Of a stretch of DNA of 64,000 nucleotides, positions 8,693 to 17,369 are shown piece by piece. Below the pieces are notes generated by a model. It was not told the origin of the DNA. It searched no databases and saw only the letters and a program-made list of their open reading frames with translations. Each line of letters opens with the position of its first letter. The first letter of the stretch is position 1. Location of the stretch: positions 1,649,773 through 1,713,772 of the forward strand of contig NZ_LN906597.1 in the NCBI RefSeq assembly GCF_001460935.1, given 5' to 3'. Source of the DNA: Candidatus Ichthyocystis hellenicum (GTDB taxonomy: Bacteria; Pseudomonadota; Gammaproteobacteria; Burkholderiales; 2013Ark19i). A program made the translations under genes and the position numbers.

Positions 8693-9880
8693 ATGATTAA
8701 TCCGTATGTTGCAACGCCTTCTTACGAATCATATTACCTACAAAAAGAGGCAAAAGAAGATGAAAATGATACTCCTTCAGGTGCCAACATGGACAAGCTA
8801 TTGAGTACCATTAAATGCAATCGGTTGATCAGAGAGCAATATTACGGATGCGGATATACATGTGATATTGAGCCAGTACCGATTAGGGATATCAGACTAA
8901 CCTACGACTATAAAAAGTGGAAATCAAAAATTAATGGAGAATTTAAATTAGTAGTTGATAGTTTTCTTTTTTCTTTTGCAAGAAAACTAAATAAAAAAAA
9001 TTATGGATCATTTGCTGAAAAAAAGTTTTTTTTATCTGTAATTTCTAGGGAAATATCAATTGCTTACCCATTTAAAATGATTAGCGACTTGATGACAAAT
9101 TTTATAGAAAATAAGGTCGTAAAAACAGTTACTAGGTATTCACAAAAAAAAATAAAATATATATCAAATAGCAAATCCAAAAATTATGACTGTCTTACGG
9201 AAATCATACAACAAAAAGCAATAAAAACCATACTTAAAGAAAACAATAAATTAGAATTGATAAATAACATATCCACTGCAATTACTGATTTCCATAAAAA
9301 ACAATTCATTGAGGAAAAATTAATACACTACCTTAATGTTCATGATATAGAAGTCAAACCATTTATTATGGCATTTCTTGACCTATATCGTAGTCATCTA
9401 GCAGAAAACTATGACCACATGATATCTAAATTCGTTGAGATATTTGAAGACCTGGAGTATGATAAAGAATGCTGTATGTCACTAGCATTTGATGGATTTT
9501 TTGGAGAAATGATAATACATAACAGGGCTTGCATCCTAAATAGCATTGTGAGAGATAGCATAAATTGCTCAAAAGAATTAATAAGAAAATCAATTTCATC
9601 AAAAAGAGATGAAATTTCAAAAGGCAATAAACAAAAGGAAGGATGGTATAAAATATTATATGATGACTTTAAAACCATTGTTTCAAAATCAAAGAAAAAA
9701 CTAGGGGAAAACATTGTTGATTGTTTAAAACAAAATGATACTGTCATATTCGAAGATAATAAAGTTTGTATTTGTAACGAAAAGTCAATAGAAAGAATAT
9801 CACATTATGCCGCTAAATATTCAATGAAAAATCTTACATTATTTATCAAACAGATAACTCATCTGGATATATCAAAATGA
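8693..9880 (+). CDS. Family A paralog 5
   Basis: 395-aa protein of unknown function. Boxes: MINPYVATPSYES leader, DYKKWKSKINGEF near 71-83, FARKLNKKNYGS (a diverged form of the NEINCGS box, Cys lost), YPFKMISDLM, LINNISTAI, FIMAFLDLYRSHLAENYDHM, DKECCMSLAFDGFFGEMII and VIFEDNKVCICNEKS. The protein is rich in Lys and Ile as expected from base composition. A terminator-like hairpin begins at its stop codon. Relics of this gene occur at 2275 and 5108. Confidence 0.92.
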   Translation: MINPYVATPSYESYYLQKEAKEDENDTPSGANMDKLLSTIKCNRLIREQYYGCGYTCDIEPVPIRDIRLTYDYKKWKSKINGEFKLVVDSFLFSFARKLNKKNYGSFAEKKFFLSVISREISIAYPFKMISDLMTNFIENKVVKTVTRYSQKKIKYISNSKSKNYDCLTEIIQQKAIKTILKENNKLELINNISTAITDFHKKQFIEEKLIHYLNVHDIEVKPFIMAFLDLYRSHLAENYDHMISKFVEIFEDLEYDKECCMSLAFDGFFGEMIIHNRACILNSIVRDSINCSKELIRKSISSKRDEISKGNKQKEGWYKILYDDFKTIVSKSKKKLGENIVDCLKQNDTVIFEDNKVCICNEKSIERISHYAAKYSMKNLTLFIKQITHLDISK

Positions 9881-9923
9881 GTTAAATTTGTATGTCAACA
9901 TGAGTTATTTAACTCAAGTTTTA
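9878..9923 (+). terminator. Hairpin terminator candidate after paralog 5
   Basis: TGAGTTAAAT (9878-9887, including the stop codon) pairs perfectly with ATTTAACTCA (9907-9916), followed by AGTTTTAC. A compact alternative hairpin, TGAGTTA-TT-TAACTCA (9901-9916), uses the same right arm. Short U-run, so moderate support. Confidence 0.45.
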
Positions 9924-10363
9924 CAATCGCAATTAGATACAATTTGGAATCACTCTCAAGCAATGTTATAAAAAACAGTTTTGCGAGTAAAAATGCATCC
10001 TGTTTATAAAATTACTGCTTTAAATAACATTAAATTTTAGATCGGGGTAAAATTATCATCAGTGAAAATAAACAATAAAATCACCTATTTTATAATTATA
10101 AATAGTAAAACTCAAAGAGCATCTTGCTATTGTGATAAAATCAGAAAGTGCAATTCATTAAATCAACCCTAGAGCAATAGTCAATTTAAAGAAATTTAAT
10201 ATTTTCCAAAAGTAACAATACAAATAATGTTTTTGAAACAAGCTTATCCTATATCTTTATAGAAGAACATTAATCACGATTCTACTAATCATAGTAGGTG
10301 ATAACAATGATAATGTCAGTATTAGATTGAAATTAAGCAATATAACTTTTACAATCAAATAAT

Positions 10364-10383
10364 TTCCTTCACATGTGAAGGAA
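10364..10383. promoter_or_regulatory. Perfect 20-bp palindrome
   Basis: TTCCTTCACATGTGAAGGAA is its own reverse complement and is GC-richer than its surroundings. It lies inside the 768-bp gene-free stretch 9881-10648, 266 bp before paralog 6. It could be a dimeric regulator's operator or a hairpin (8-bp stem, CATG loop). Nothing else is recognised in this stretch except a GGTGCAACTAAATCC leader just before paralog 6. Confidence 0.4.
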
Positions 10384-10648
10384 GTTATTAAATAAAAATA
10401 TCGTCTGTAAATATTACAAAAATATACACCCATAATGTTACTTAATAATAAAAATAACATGACTTAATTCCTGGAAATCAATATAAAATATTAACTATAA
10501 TCATATGGCTAAATATAAACTAGGGCCGTACTAACTCTATCAATAATTATCACATCAATTTCGATTACTATGATCACGTTACCGTTGGAATTGCATTCGT
10601 ATTTTACACACATTTAGATGTATTTACATAAGGTGCAACTAAATCCAT

Positions 10649-11827
10649 ATGATTAACCGATCACTTCCTTCAACTTCTTATGAATGTTATGACTTAGAAA
10701 CTAAAAAAACAGATGCCCCAATCTGCGACCCCCTACCTGACAATATCAGTGGAAATCCGCTCCTAGAAGTAATTGAAGCAACAGCATATTATAGATATGA
10801 AGCTTACAAAAATAACTCTCATTTCTTTACAAAAAAATCGTTACGAGATATGTCTCCTAGTAACCATAGAAAGTGGAAATTACAAATTAATGATTACTTT
10901 AAATCAATTACTGAATCTTCAATAATCTCCTTCGCAAAGAAACTAGATGAAATAAATTGCGGATCCTTGGAAGAAAAAAAAGATTTTTTATATGCCGTTT
11001 CTAAAGAAATAGCCGCTTACTATCCATTTAAAATGATTAATGATTTAATGATAGAGTTCACAGATAGAGAAATTTCAAAAGTAGTACTTAGTTACGCAGA
11101 AAAAGAAATAGAAGACATATCTAACAATGATACTAGGAATTATAACGAGCTTGATGAAATTATCCCCAAAAAAGTAAAAGAAAATCTACTTAAAGAAGAT
11201 AATAAATTAGAATTGATAAGTTGTATCTCTAGTGAAATCACTGAATCTCATGAAAAATTATGTACTGAGGAAAAAATTAAATTGCCTTTCAATGCAAAAA
11301 AAATGCCATTTGTTGCATTCTTCGATCTATATCTAAAACATTTAACAGAAAGTTATGACTTCATAATATCAAAATCTACTAGTGTATTTGATAATCTAGG
11401 CCATGACAAAGAATGTTGCATATCATTTGTATTCGATACCATTTTTGAAAAAAGGATAATACGTAATGAATCTAAACAAATACTTAGTATTGTAATAAAA
11501 AATACTGCACATGGAATTGCATATGATTTAAAAAAATTACTAGAAAACTCACTCATTTCAGGAAAAATTGAATTTTTTAGTGAATACGAAGGAAAAGGCT
11601 ACCATATATATGGAAGCACAAGAGAATACTATACAGATTTTACAAAAGTTATTGTGGAATTACAAAAAAAATTAGAATGTGAAATTGTATCATACTTGAC
11701 AAAAAATAATATTATACTTATTGAAGATGTAGTTACTGTATGTAATAAAAAAATCATGAAAGAAATAGTAAGTTCTTCTACCAAACACTTAGAAAAAGAA
11801 CTTAGAGCATCTATTATAGATTTTTAG
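10649..11827 (+). CDS. Family A paralog 6
   Basis: 392-aa protein of unknown function. Start ATG follows AAGGTGC 14-19 bases upstream and gives the MIN start. Boxes: MINRSLPSTSYECYDLETKK leader, NHRKWKLQIND (YKKW becomes HRKW), FAKKLDEINCGS followed by EEKKDFLY, YPFKMINDLM, LISCISSEI, FVAFFDLYLKHLTESYDFII, DKECCISFVFDTIFEKRII and ILIEDVVTVCNKK. The G-E after FF is replaced by E-K. An A8 tract is at 10974-10981. No membrane segment. Confidence 0.92.
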   Translation: MINRSLPSTSYECYDLETKKTDAPICDPLPDNISGNPLLEVIEATAYYRYEAYKNNSHFFTKKSLRDMSPSNHRKWKLQINDYFKSITESSIISFAKKLDEINCGSLEEKKDFLYAVSKEIAAYYPFKMINDLMIEFTDREISKVVLSYAEKEIEDISNNDTRNYNELDEIIPKKVKENLLKEDNKLELISCISSEITESHEKLCTEEKIKLPFNAKKMPFVAFFDLYLKHLTESYDFIISKSTSVFDNLGHDKECCISFVFDTIFEKRIIRNESKQILSIVIKNTAHGIAYDLKKLLENSLISGKIEFFSEYEGKGYHIYGSTREYYTDFTKVIVELQKKLECEIVSYLTKNNIILIEDVVTVCNKKIMKEIVSSSTKHLEKELRASIIDF

Positions 11828-12666
11828 AAAAAATTTATAATAATTTCTCCATCATATATAAAAAAGTTATGACCGTTATGAAAATAATTACAAATGCAGT
11901 AACATTTTCATGCTATATACATATAAATGTCTATCAATGGCAGTTATTGTCATAAAAATAGGAAATTAAGATAAACAAAAAACTATTGCTAAAATTCAAA
12001 ACTTAGGTCTTAGGTTATCTTAAAATGAACTTCATAAAGCAACTTATGAATTATTGTATAAAAATTATTTAATCTATAATTAATAAAATTTAATAGCCTT
12101 AAACAAATTAGTGTTAAAAAATAATTTAAAATGACATATCACTATCAAAATTCAATTATACATTACAATACAAATGACACAACAAGAATACCCAAAAAAT
12201 TACTACCACTAAGAAAAATTAAAAAATTTACCGGCACAATGACAAAATATATCTTCGTCCTCACTGTATTTAGTAAGCATAAAATAAAATGCAGAAATCA
12301 TTATTTAATTAAAGATTATGAATTTTTCCTAAATTACTAACAATTAATACCGGCGAAAACACAGGAAAAATTGAATAAAAAATAAAAACATATAGCTATT
12401 TATACGACTATTTATAGAGGAATAATAACTTATTCTAATAATTTAATAAAAAATAATTTCTTCTTATTAAGACGTACGATAAAAAATAAACGATATACGA
12501 ATTAATCATAAAATAATCGCCCAAAGAAAAATTCATATCCTGTTAAAAAATAACTTTTATAACACACTACAGTTCCTACATCTACTTTTATTACTGTGAT
12601 AGCATTGGTCGCTTCGAGTAGATTTTATGTTTTATATATATTTTTCATATATGGTGTAATTAATAC
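11828..12666. other. Gene-free AT-rich spacer
   Basis: 839 bp between paralogs 6 and 7. It contains a 69-codon open frame at 12131-12340 with no ribosome site and no resemblance to family A, which I do not accept as a gene. The last 70 bp hold the putative promoter box and an ATGGTGTAATTAATAC leader in front of paralog 7. Confidence 0.5.
12597..12605 (+). promoter_or_regulatory. TGATAGCAT box upstream of paralog 7
   Basis: TGATAGCAT, 62 bp before the start, a variant of the TGATACCAT box of the neighbouring paralogs. Confidence 0.3.
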
Positions 12667-13935
12667 ATGATTAACCACTCCCTGCCTTCGTGTTCTTTTC
12701 CACACTACGATCTACAGACAAAAGAAGAAGCTAAAATAGCTTTCGTAACTCCTACACCTACTTCTACCAATATAAATGTAGATACTTTATTTAATATAAT
12801 CAAAACGAATACGAGGGCCCTACAAGAAACATACGGACAAAGACAAGATATATTAGGGCAAATACCATCCAATCTGAAGGATATCAGACGTCATCCTAAT
12901 TATAAAAAGTGGAAATCAAAAATTAGTGAAGATTTTAAATTGATTATTGATAATTTTCTTACTTCATTTGCAATTAAACTAAATGAAACAAATTGTGGAT
13001 CTTGGGAAGAAAAGAAATATTTTTTATCTTTTATCTCTGAAAAAATAGGAATCGATTACCCATTTAAAATGATCAATGATTCAATAACCAATTTTGTAGA
13101 AAAAAAAATTGCGCTAACAGTTGCTAAGCAGGCAGTAAGTAAAATAAAAGACTTATCAAATAGCGACAATGAAAATTATAATGAGATAACAAAATTTATC
13201 CATAAAAAGGCAGAAGAAAATTTGTTCGATGAAAACAATAAATTGGAATTTGTAAACGCAATTTCCGAAAAAATTTATGAACTCCACAAAGGGCAATACG
13301 AATATCTTAAGTATAAAATTAAATTTAATTACTCCTGTGTAAAAATAGATTCTTTTACCATATTTTATGATCTATATCACAGTCATCTGGTAGGAAGTTA
13401 TGATTTCATAATGTCAAAATCTATTGAAATCTTTGAAAATCTGGGACACTATAAAAAATGCTTCATCTCATTTGCATTTGATACATTTTTTGGAGAAATG
13501 ATAATTAGCAATGAAGCGGAAAAATTACGTAATATTTTGTACAAACATGAATATAGTTTAGCAATTAATTCAAAATACTTGATTAAGAATTTAGTATTCT
13601 CAGGAAAAATTAATTTTTTTAATGAATATGAAAAAAAAGATACAGGGATAAATAAATGTGATTATAATAATATGATAGAACGATCTGATGAGCTTACATC
13701 ATTTATTGTACAATCCCAGAAAGAACTAAAGAAAGAAATCAAAAGGTACTTTCTAGAAACAAATACTATAGTTATTGAAGAAAACATAGTTACTACTTGC
13801 AGCAGAGAAATTGAGGAAAATATATTACGTCACTCTGCCAAATACCTAAAGAAAAAACTTATCTCATACATAATAAGAAATTACGAAATATTTTCTGGGC
13901 GCAGTAGTATTATTTCATCATTAGTGAGTACATAG
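12667..13935 (+). CDS. Family A paralog 7, longest member
   Basis: 422-aa protein of unknown function. Start ATG lies ten bases after a GGTG element, a spacing also used by paralog 8. Boxes: MINHSLPSCSFPHYDLQTKE leader, YKKWKSKISEDF, FAIKLNETNCGS with WEEKKYFLS, YPFKMINDSI, FVNAISEKI, FTIFYDLYHSHLVGSYDFIM. The usual D-E-E-C-C-M-S has become Y-K-K-C-F-I-S, so one of the conserved Cys pair is lost. FAFDTFFGEMII and VIEENIVTTCSRE follow. It has a C-terminal extension of about 20 residues (SGRSSIISSLVST end). The poly-A tract of the EEKK codons is interrupted by a G here. Confidence 0.92.
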   Translation: MINHSLPSCSFPHYDLQTKEEAKIAFVTPTPTSTNINVDTLFNIIKTNTRALQETYGQRQDILGQIPSNLKDIRRHPNYKKWKSKISEDFKLIIDNFLTSFAIKLNETNCGSWEEKKYFLSFISEKIGIDYPFKMINDSITNFVEKKIALTVAKQAVSKIKDLSNSDNENYNEITKFIHKKAEENLFDENNKLEFVNAISEKIYELHKGQYEYLKYKIKFNYSCVKIDSFTIFYDLYHSHLVGSYDFIMSKSIEIFENLGHYKKCFISFAFDTFFGEMIISNEAEKLRNILYKHEYSLAINSKYLIKNLVFSGKINFFNEYEKKDTGINKCDYNNMIERSDELTSFIVQSQKELKKEIKRYFLETNTIVIEENIVTTCSREIEENILRHSAKYLKKKLISYIIRNYEIFSGRSSIISSLVST

Positions 13936-13977
13936 TTACTTATTTTAACAAAATATTTATGTCAAAATTACCATCAT

Positions 13978-13998
13978 ATTACACTTAACAAGTGTAAT
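13978..13998 (+). terminator. Perfect hairpin after paralog 7
   Basis: ATTACACTT-AAC-AAGTGTAAT, a 9-bp perfect stem with a 3-base loop, 43 bp after the stop, followed by TAAAATTTAAAT. Likely transcript end or 3' stabilising hairpin. The rest of 13936-14429 shows no gene. Confidence 0.5.
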
Positions 13999-14365
13999 TA
14001 AAATTTAAATCAAGATATATAACTTATTATTATAATTGGAATATTTAAGTCTTTTGCTGAATATAAAACATGAAGCAGAAATCATAAATCTAATACAAAA
14101 GAGGAAGAAAAACATCAAACTCCAGTAAAGAAAATAAAAAACACTTAATTCAGATTTGGTGCTGATTTTATTAATAGATATCATCTATTTAACAGGTTAA
14201 TCAATTAATATGTGGTCATTATAATTGTTAAAAAATAATATCAGTAATCGTACTTTATTAGGTATTCCTTATGATAAAAATCAAAAGTTACTCATATTAA
14301 AATCAAGATTCTATTTTATGATCATCTATAATATAAAACAGTTACTACATAAAATTTAATTGTCG

Positions 14366-14374
14366 TGATACAAT
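14366..14374 (+). promoter_or_regulatory. TGATACAAT box upstream of paralog 8
   Basis: TGATACAAT is a good extended -10 element (TG-n-TACAAT), 55 bp before the start and in the same position as the TGATACCAT boxes of other family A genes. Confidence 0.45.
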
Positions 14375-14429
14375 CCTTATGCTTGGCTATTTTTTTAGTT
14401 ATGTTTTCCACATAAGGTGTAATTAATAC

Positions 14430-15647
14430 ATGGTTAATCAATACAATCATTCATGTTACTGTGCATATTGTGAATTACAAATTCAAGAAAACCCTACTTG
14501 TAGAGAATCTACTTCTACCGATATCAATATGGAATCTTTACTAAAAATAATTAAAATGAATGAAGGTACTAGGTACAAATATTACTGCAAAGATGATGTC
14601 TTAAAAAGACCATCATCAATGCCAGATGTTGGACATATACCTAATCACAAAAATTGGAAATCAAAAATTAATGATAGTTTTAAATCACTTATTGATGATT
14701 CACTTTCTTCGTTTGCAATTAAAATAAATGAAATAAACTGTGGCTCTTGGGAGCAAAAAATAGAATTTTTATCTGCTATTTCTCAAGAAATAGAAGCTAA
14801 TTATCCATTTAAAATGATTAATAATTTAATGATAAGTTTTGTAGATGAAAAAGTTGCAAAAGTAGTGCTTTGTTGTGTAGAAGAAGAAATAAAAGAGATA
14901 GATAAAAATAAGCAAAGGAATTATGATGAACTAAAGAAAATCATAGCCAAAAAATTGGAAGAAAACATGCTTAAAGAAGATAATAAGTTGGAGTTGATAA
15001 ACGCCATCCAAAGCAAGATTTTAAAATCTCATGAAGAAAGAAATATTGAAGAAATACTTACATTCCATTTCGATTTAAAAAAAATTCCCTTTGCTACATT
15101 TATGGGCCTTTATCGCAATCATATCTCAGAAAACTATGACCTCATTGTCTCAAAATCTATTGATATTCTTGAAGATTTAGTATTAGATGAAAAATATTGT
15201 ATGTCATTTGCATTTGATTCGATTTTTGGTGAAATGATAATAGGTAACGAATCCAAAAAACTAAGGAATACTATATATATATCAGAGCATTATTTTAAAA
15301 TATTATTAAACGATTTGGACACTGAAGGAAGAATTAATTTTTCTAGTACTGAGGATGAAACAAGATATACCCATGGATATAGTAATGTCCTAGAATATAA
15401 AGATTGCTTTGCGAAATTCATTACAAAATCTCAAATAGAACTAGAAGATAGGATAAATAATCATCTTAAGAAAAATAATATCATCGTGATCGAAAACAAT
15501 GTAATTACCACCTGTAATGAAAGTTTTATAAAAAGAATATCGTATTGCGCTACGAAGCACTTAGAAAAAGAACTTAGATTATATTTAAGACAAATAAGAA
15601 ATAGATGTCGTTACATTAGCGGCAATACTTTAAATCATGACATTTAA
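14430..15647 (+). CDS. Family A paralog 8
   Basis: 405-aa protein of unknown function. The start follows ATAAGGTGTAATTAATAC, an AAGGTG ribosome site ten bases from ATG. Leader has MVNQYNHSCYCAYCELQIQE with four Cys. Boxes: HKNWKSKINDSF, FAIKINEINCGS with WEQKIEFLS, YPFKMINNLM, LINAIQSKI, FATFMGLYRNHISENYDLIV, DEKYCMSFAFDSIFGEMII (first Cys replaced by Tyr) and VIENNVITTCNES. A basic C-terminal tail (RQIRNRCRYISG) extends beyond the family end. No membrane segment. Confidence 0.92.
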   Translation: MVNQYNHSCYCAYCELQIQENPTCRESTSTDINMESLLKIIKMNEGTRYKYYCKDDVLKRPSSMPDVGHIPNHKNWKSKINDSFKSLIDDSLSSFAIKINEINCGSWEQKIEFLSAISQEIEANYPFKMINNLMISFVDEKVAKVVLCCVEEEIKEIDKNKQRNYDELKKIIAKKLEENMLKEDNKLELINAIQSKILKSHEERNIEEILTFHFDLKKIPFATFMGLYRNHISENYDLIVSKSIDILEDLVLDEKYCMSFAFDSIFGEMIIGNESKKLRNTIYISEHYFKILLNDLDTEGRINFSSTEDETRYTHGYSNVLEYKDCFAKFITKSQIELEDRINNHLKKNNIIVIENNVITTCNESFIKRISYCATKHLEKELRLYLRQIRNRCRYISGNTLNHDI

Positions 15648-16032
15648 ACTGTAAGCATTGTAGTTCGTATCATTAGCAAATACAAAAACAAGGAATTAAT
15701 GGCTAACTTAATTTATTTTGCAAATAATTAATCTGTATTTATTAATAGTAATACATTTAATAGAAAACATAATATAAAATCATACCGTCAATAAATTATC
15801 TTATCAAACTTTTAGGAAAACACTATTATTAATGGGAAAAATTAAAATTCTTAATAGAGGCAAAACAAAAAAACAGAGAATATTTATATAGCTTTTTAAC
15901 AAATTATAACATTATACACTGCGATAAAATTGCTATAGCAACTTCAATGGCCGTGATAGCCTCAGACCGCGGTCAATTATTATATATATAATATTTACTT
16001 ATGGCTTTCAAAGAAAGGGTATGATTTAATAC
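15648..16032. other. Gene-free spacer
   Basis: 385 bp between paralogs 8 and 9 with no coding signal. It ends with a TGATAGCCT box (15954) and AAAGAAAGGGTATG, an AAGGG ribosome site about 16 bases from the ATG. Confidence 0.5.
15954..15962 (+). promoter_or_regulatory. TGATAGCCT box upstream of paralog 9
   Basis: Weak variant of the TGATACCAT box, 71 bp before the start, followed by a small GC-rich patch (CAGACCGCGG). Confidence 0.25.
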
Positions 16033-17211
16033 ATGATTAATCAAGGCTGTTCTTCATATTATCCTGCTCATTATGAATCGCAAATAGAAGAGGAGGATAA
16101 TCCTATTTACGAAAAATCTACCAATATTGATATTTTACTAGGAATAATTAAAAAAAATGAAAATATAAGACACGGATGTAACCAACGTGACGTCCTCTTA
16201 AAAAGAACATCGTCACTGAGCAATATTAACCGTATTTATCATAAAAATTGGAAATCAAAAATTAATTTTGATTTCAGATCAATGATTGATGATTCACTTT
16301 TATCATTTGCAAATAAACTAAATGATATAAATACTGGGTCTTGGGAACAAAAAATGGAGTTTTTATCTGCAATTTCTGGAGTAAAGGCCAATTATCCATT
16401 TATGATAATCAATGAGTTAGTAATAAATTTCATAGATATAAAAGTATCAAAAATAGTATTTATCTATATAGAAAAAGAAAAAAAGAAAATAGCTAATAAT
16501 ACAAATAAAAATTATGGTGAACTTAAGGAAATTATCACTAGAAAAGTAAAAGAAAATATACTTAAAGAAGGTAATAAATTAGAATTGGTAAATGATATCT
16601 CCAGTAAAATTTCTGAACTCCATAAAAAACAACATCAGCACACCGAAGAAAGAATCCCTTTAAATGTAAAAACAGCTCCGTTTATTGCATTTATGAATCT
16701 CTATCGCAATCACCTAACAGAAAGTTATGGATCTATACTCTCAAAATCTATTGAAATGTTCGAGGACCTGGGATACGACGAGGAATGTTGCATGTCATTT
16801 GTATTTGATACATTATTTGACAGAAAGGTAATAAAAACTAATGCTAGAGACATAAAGTATATTATACATAAAAACGTGCACTCTTCAATACTCTCATTAG
16901 AAAATTTGTCATATAAAATTGATTTTTTTAATAAAAATCACGAAACAGGGTTCAACCTTGACTGTAGTGGACTGGTAGAATGCTCTGATGATTTTAAAAA
17001 ATTCATTATGCAATCTAAAAAAAAATTAGAAATCAGTATGAAGGAGTTTTTTGCGGAAAACGATATATTAGTAATAGAAAATAACATAGTTGATGTATGT
17101 AATAAAAGTTTAATGAGTGAAATGTTGTACTACGCCAAGAAATATTTAGAGGAAAAACTCGTATTATATGGCCAAAATGAAGAAAGATTGCGCAGTGATA
17201 ATGTGCAATAA
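16033..17211 (+). CDS. Family A paralog 9
   Basis: 392-aa protein of unknown function. Boxes: MINQGCSSYYPAHYESQIEE leader, HKNWKSKINFDF, FANKLNDINTGS with WEQKMEFLS (Cys of NCGS replaced by Thr), YPFMIINELV, LVNDISSKI, FIAFMNLYRNHLTESYGSIL, DEECCMSFVFDTLFDRKVI and VIENNIVDVCNKS. It is most like paralogs 8 and 10 in the W-E-Q/K-K box. The stop is only 158 bp from the next gene's start, the tightest spacing in the array. Confidence 0.92.
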   Translation: MINQGCSSYYPAHYESQIEEEDNPIYEKSTNIDILLGIIKKNENIRHGCNQRDVLLKRTSSLSNINRIYHKNWKSKINFDFRSMIDDSLLSFANKLNDINTGSWEQKMEFLSAISGVKANYPFMIINELVINFIDIKVSKIVFIYIEKEKKKIANNTNKNYGELKEIITRKVKENILKEGNKLELVNDISSKISELHKKQHQHTEERIPLNVKTAPFIAFMNLYRNHLTESYGSILSKSIEMFEDLGYDEECCMSFVFDTLFDRKVIKTNARDIKYIIHKNVHSSILSLENLSYKIDFFNKNHETGFNLDCSGLVECSDDFKKFIMQSKKKLEISMKEFFAENDILVIENNIVDVCNKSLMSEMLYYAKKYLEEKLVLYGQNEERLRSDNVQ

Positions 17212-17308
17212 AAAACAAAAAGTTACACATTAAAATTTGTGAATAAATATTGGGCTAATATACAACACAACAACACAACAAAACTTACTACGAAAACTTT
17301 AATTGACC

Positions 17309-17317
17309 TGATACCAT
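17309..17317 (+). promoter_or_regulatory. TGATACCAT box upstream of paralog 10
   Basis: TGATACCAT directly after TTGACC, 53 bp before the ATG at 17370. Same box as before paralogs 4 and 5. Confidence 0.4.
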
Positions 17318-17369
17318 CTTAGTTACTTCATTTATGTTTACGAATATTTTTGCTTTATTTAAGTACATC

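Larger units (their letters stand above)
6623..9880 (+). repeat. Segmental duplication, copy 3 of 3 (genes intact)
   Basis: Third unit; here the two genes that are relics in copies 1 and 2 are complete (paralogs 4 and 5). The spacer 6451-6893 is nearly identical to 3890-4330 and holds the paralog 4 promoter region; the spacer 8073-8692 repeats the 4405-5000 and 1798-2220 sequence. No other gene is seen in either spacer. Confidence 0.75.

Noticed and set aside
9409-9747. 112-codon antisense frame within paralog 5, and similar antisense frames in other paralogs (3413-3628, 6012-6329, 11353-11556)
   Set aside because: They recur at the same place because they mirror the conserved ENY...DEECCMSF region of the sense genes; the sense frame carries the conservation.
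1516-9880. CRISPR or insertion-sequence explanation for the repeats
   Set aside because: The repeated units are kilobase-long copies of genes and spacers; there are no short regularly spaced repeats, no transposase and no terminal inverted repeats.
12131-12340. 69-codon plus-strand open frame between family A paralogs 6 and 7
   Set aside because: No ribosome site, no family similarity, low-complexity Lys/Asn/Tyr composition expected from AT-rich non-coding DNA.
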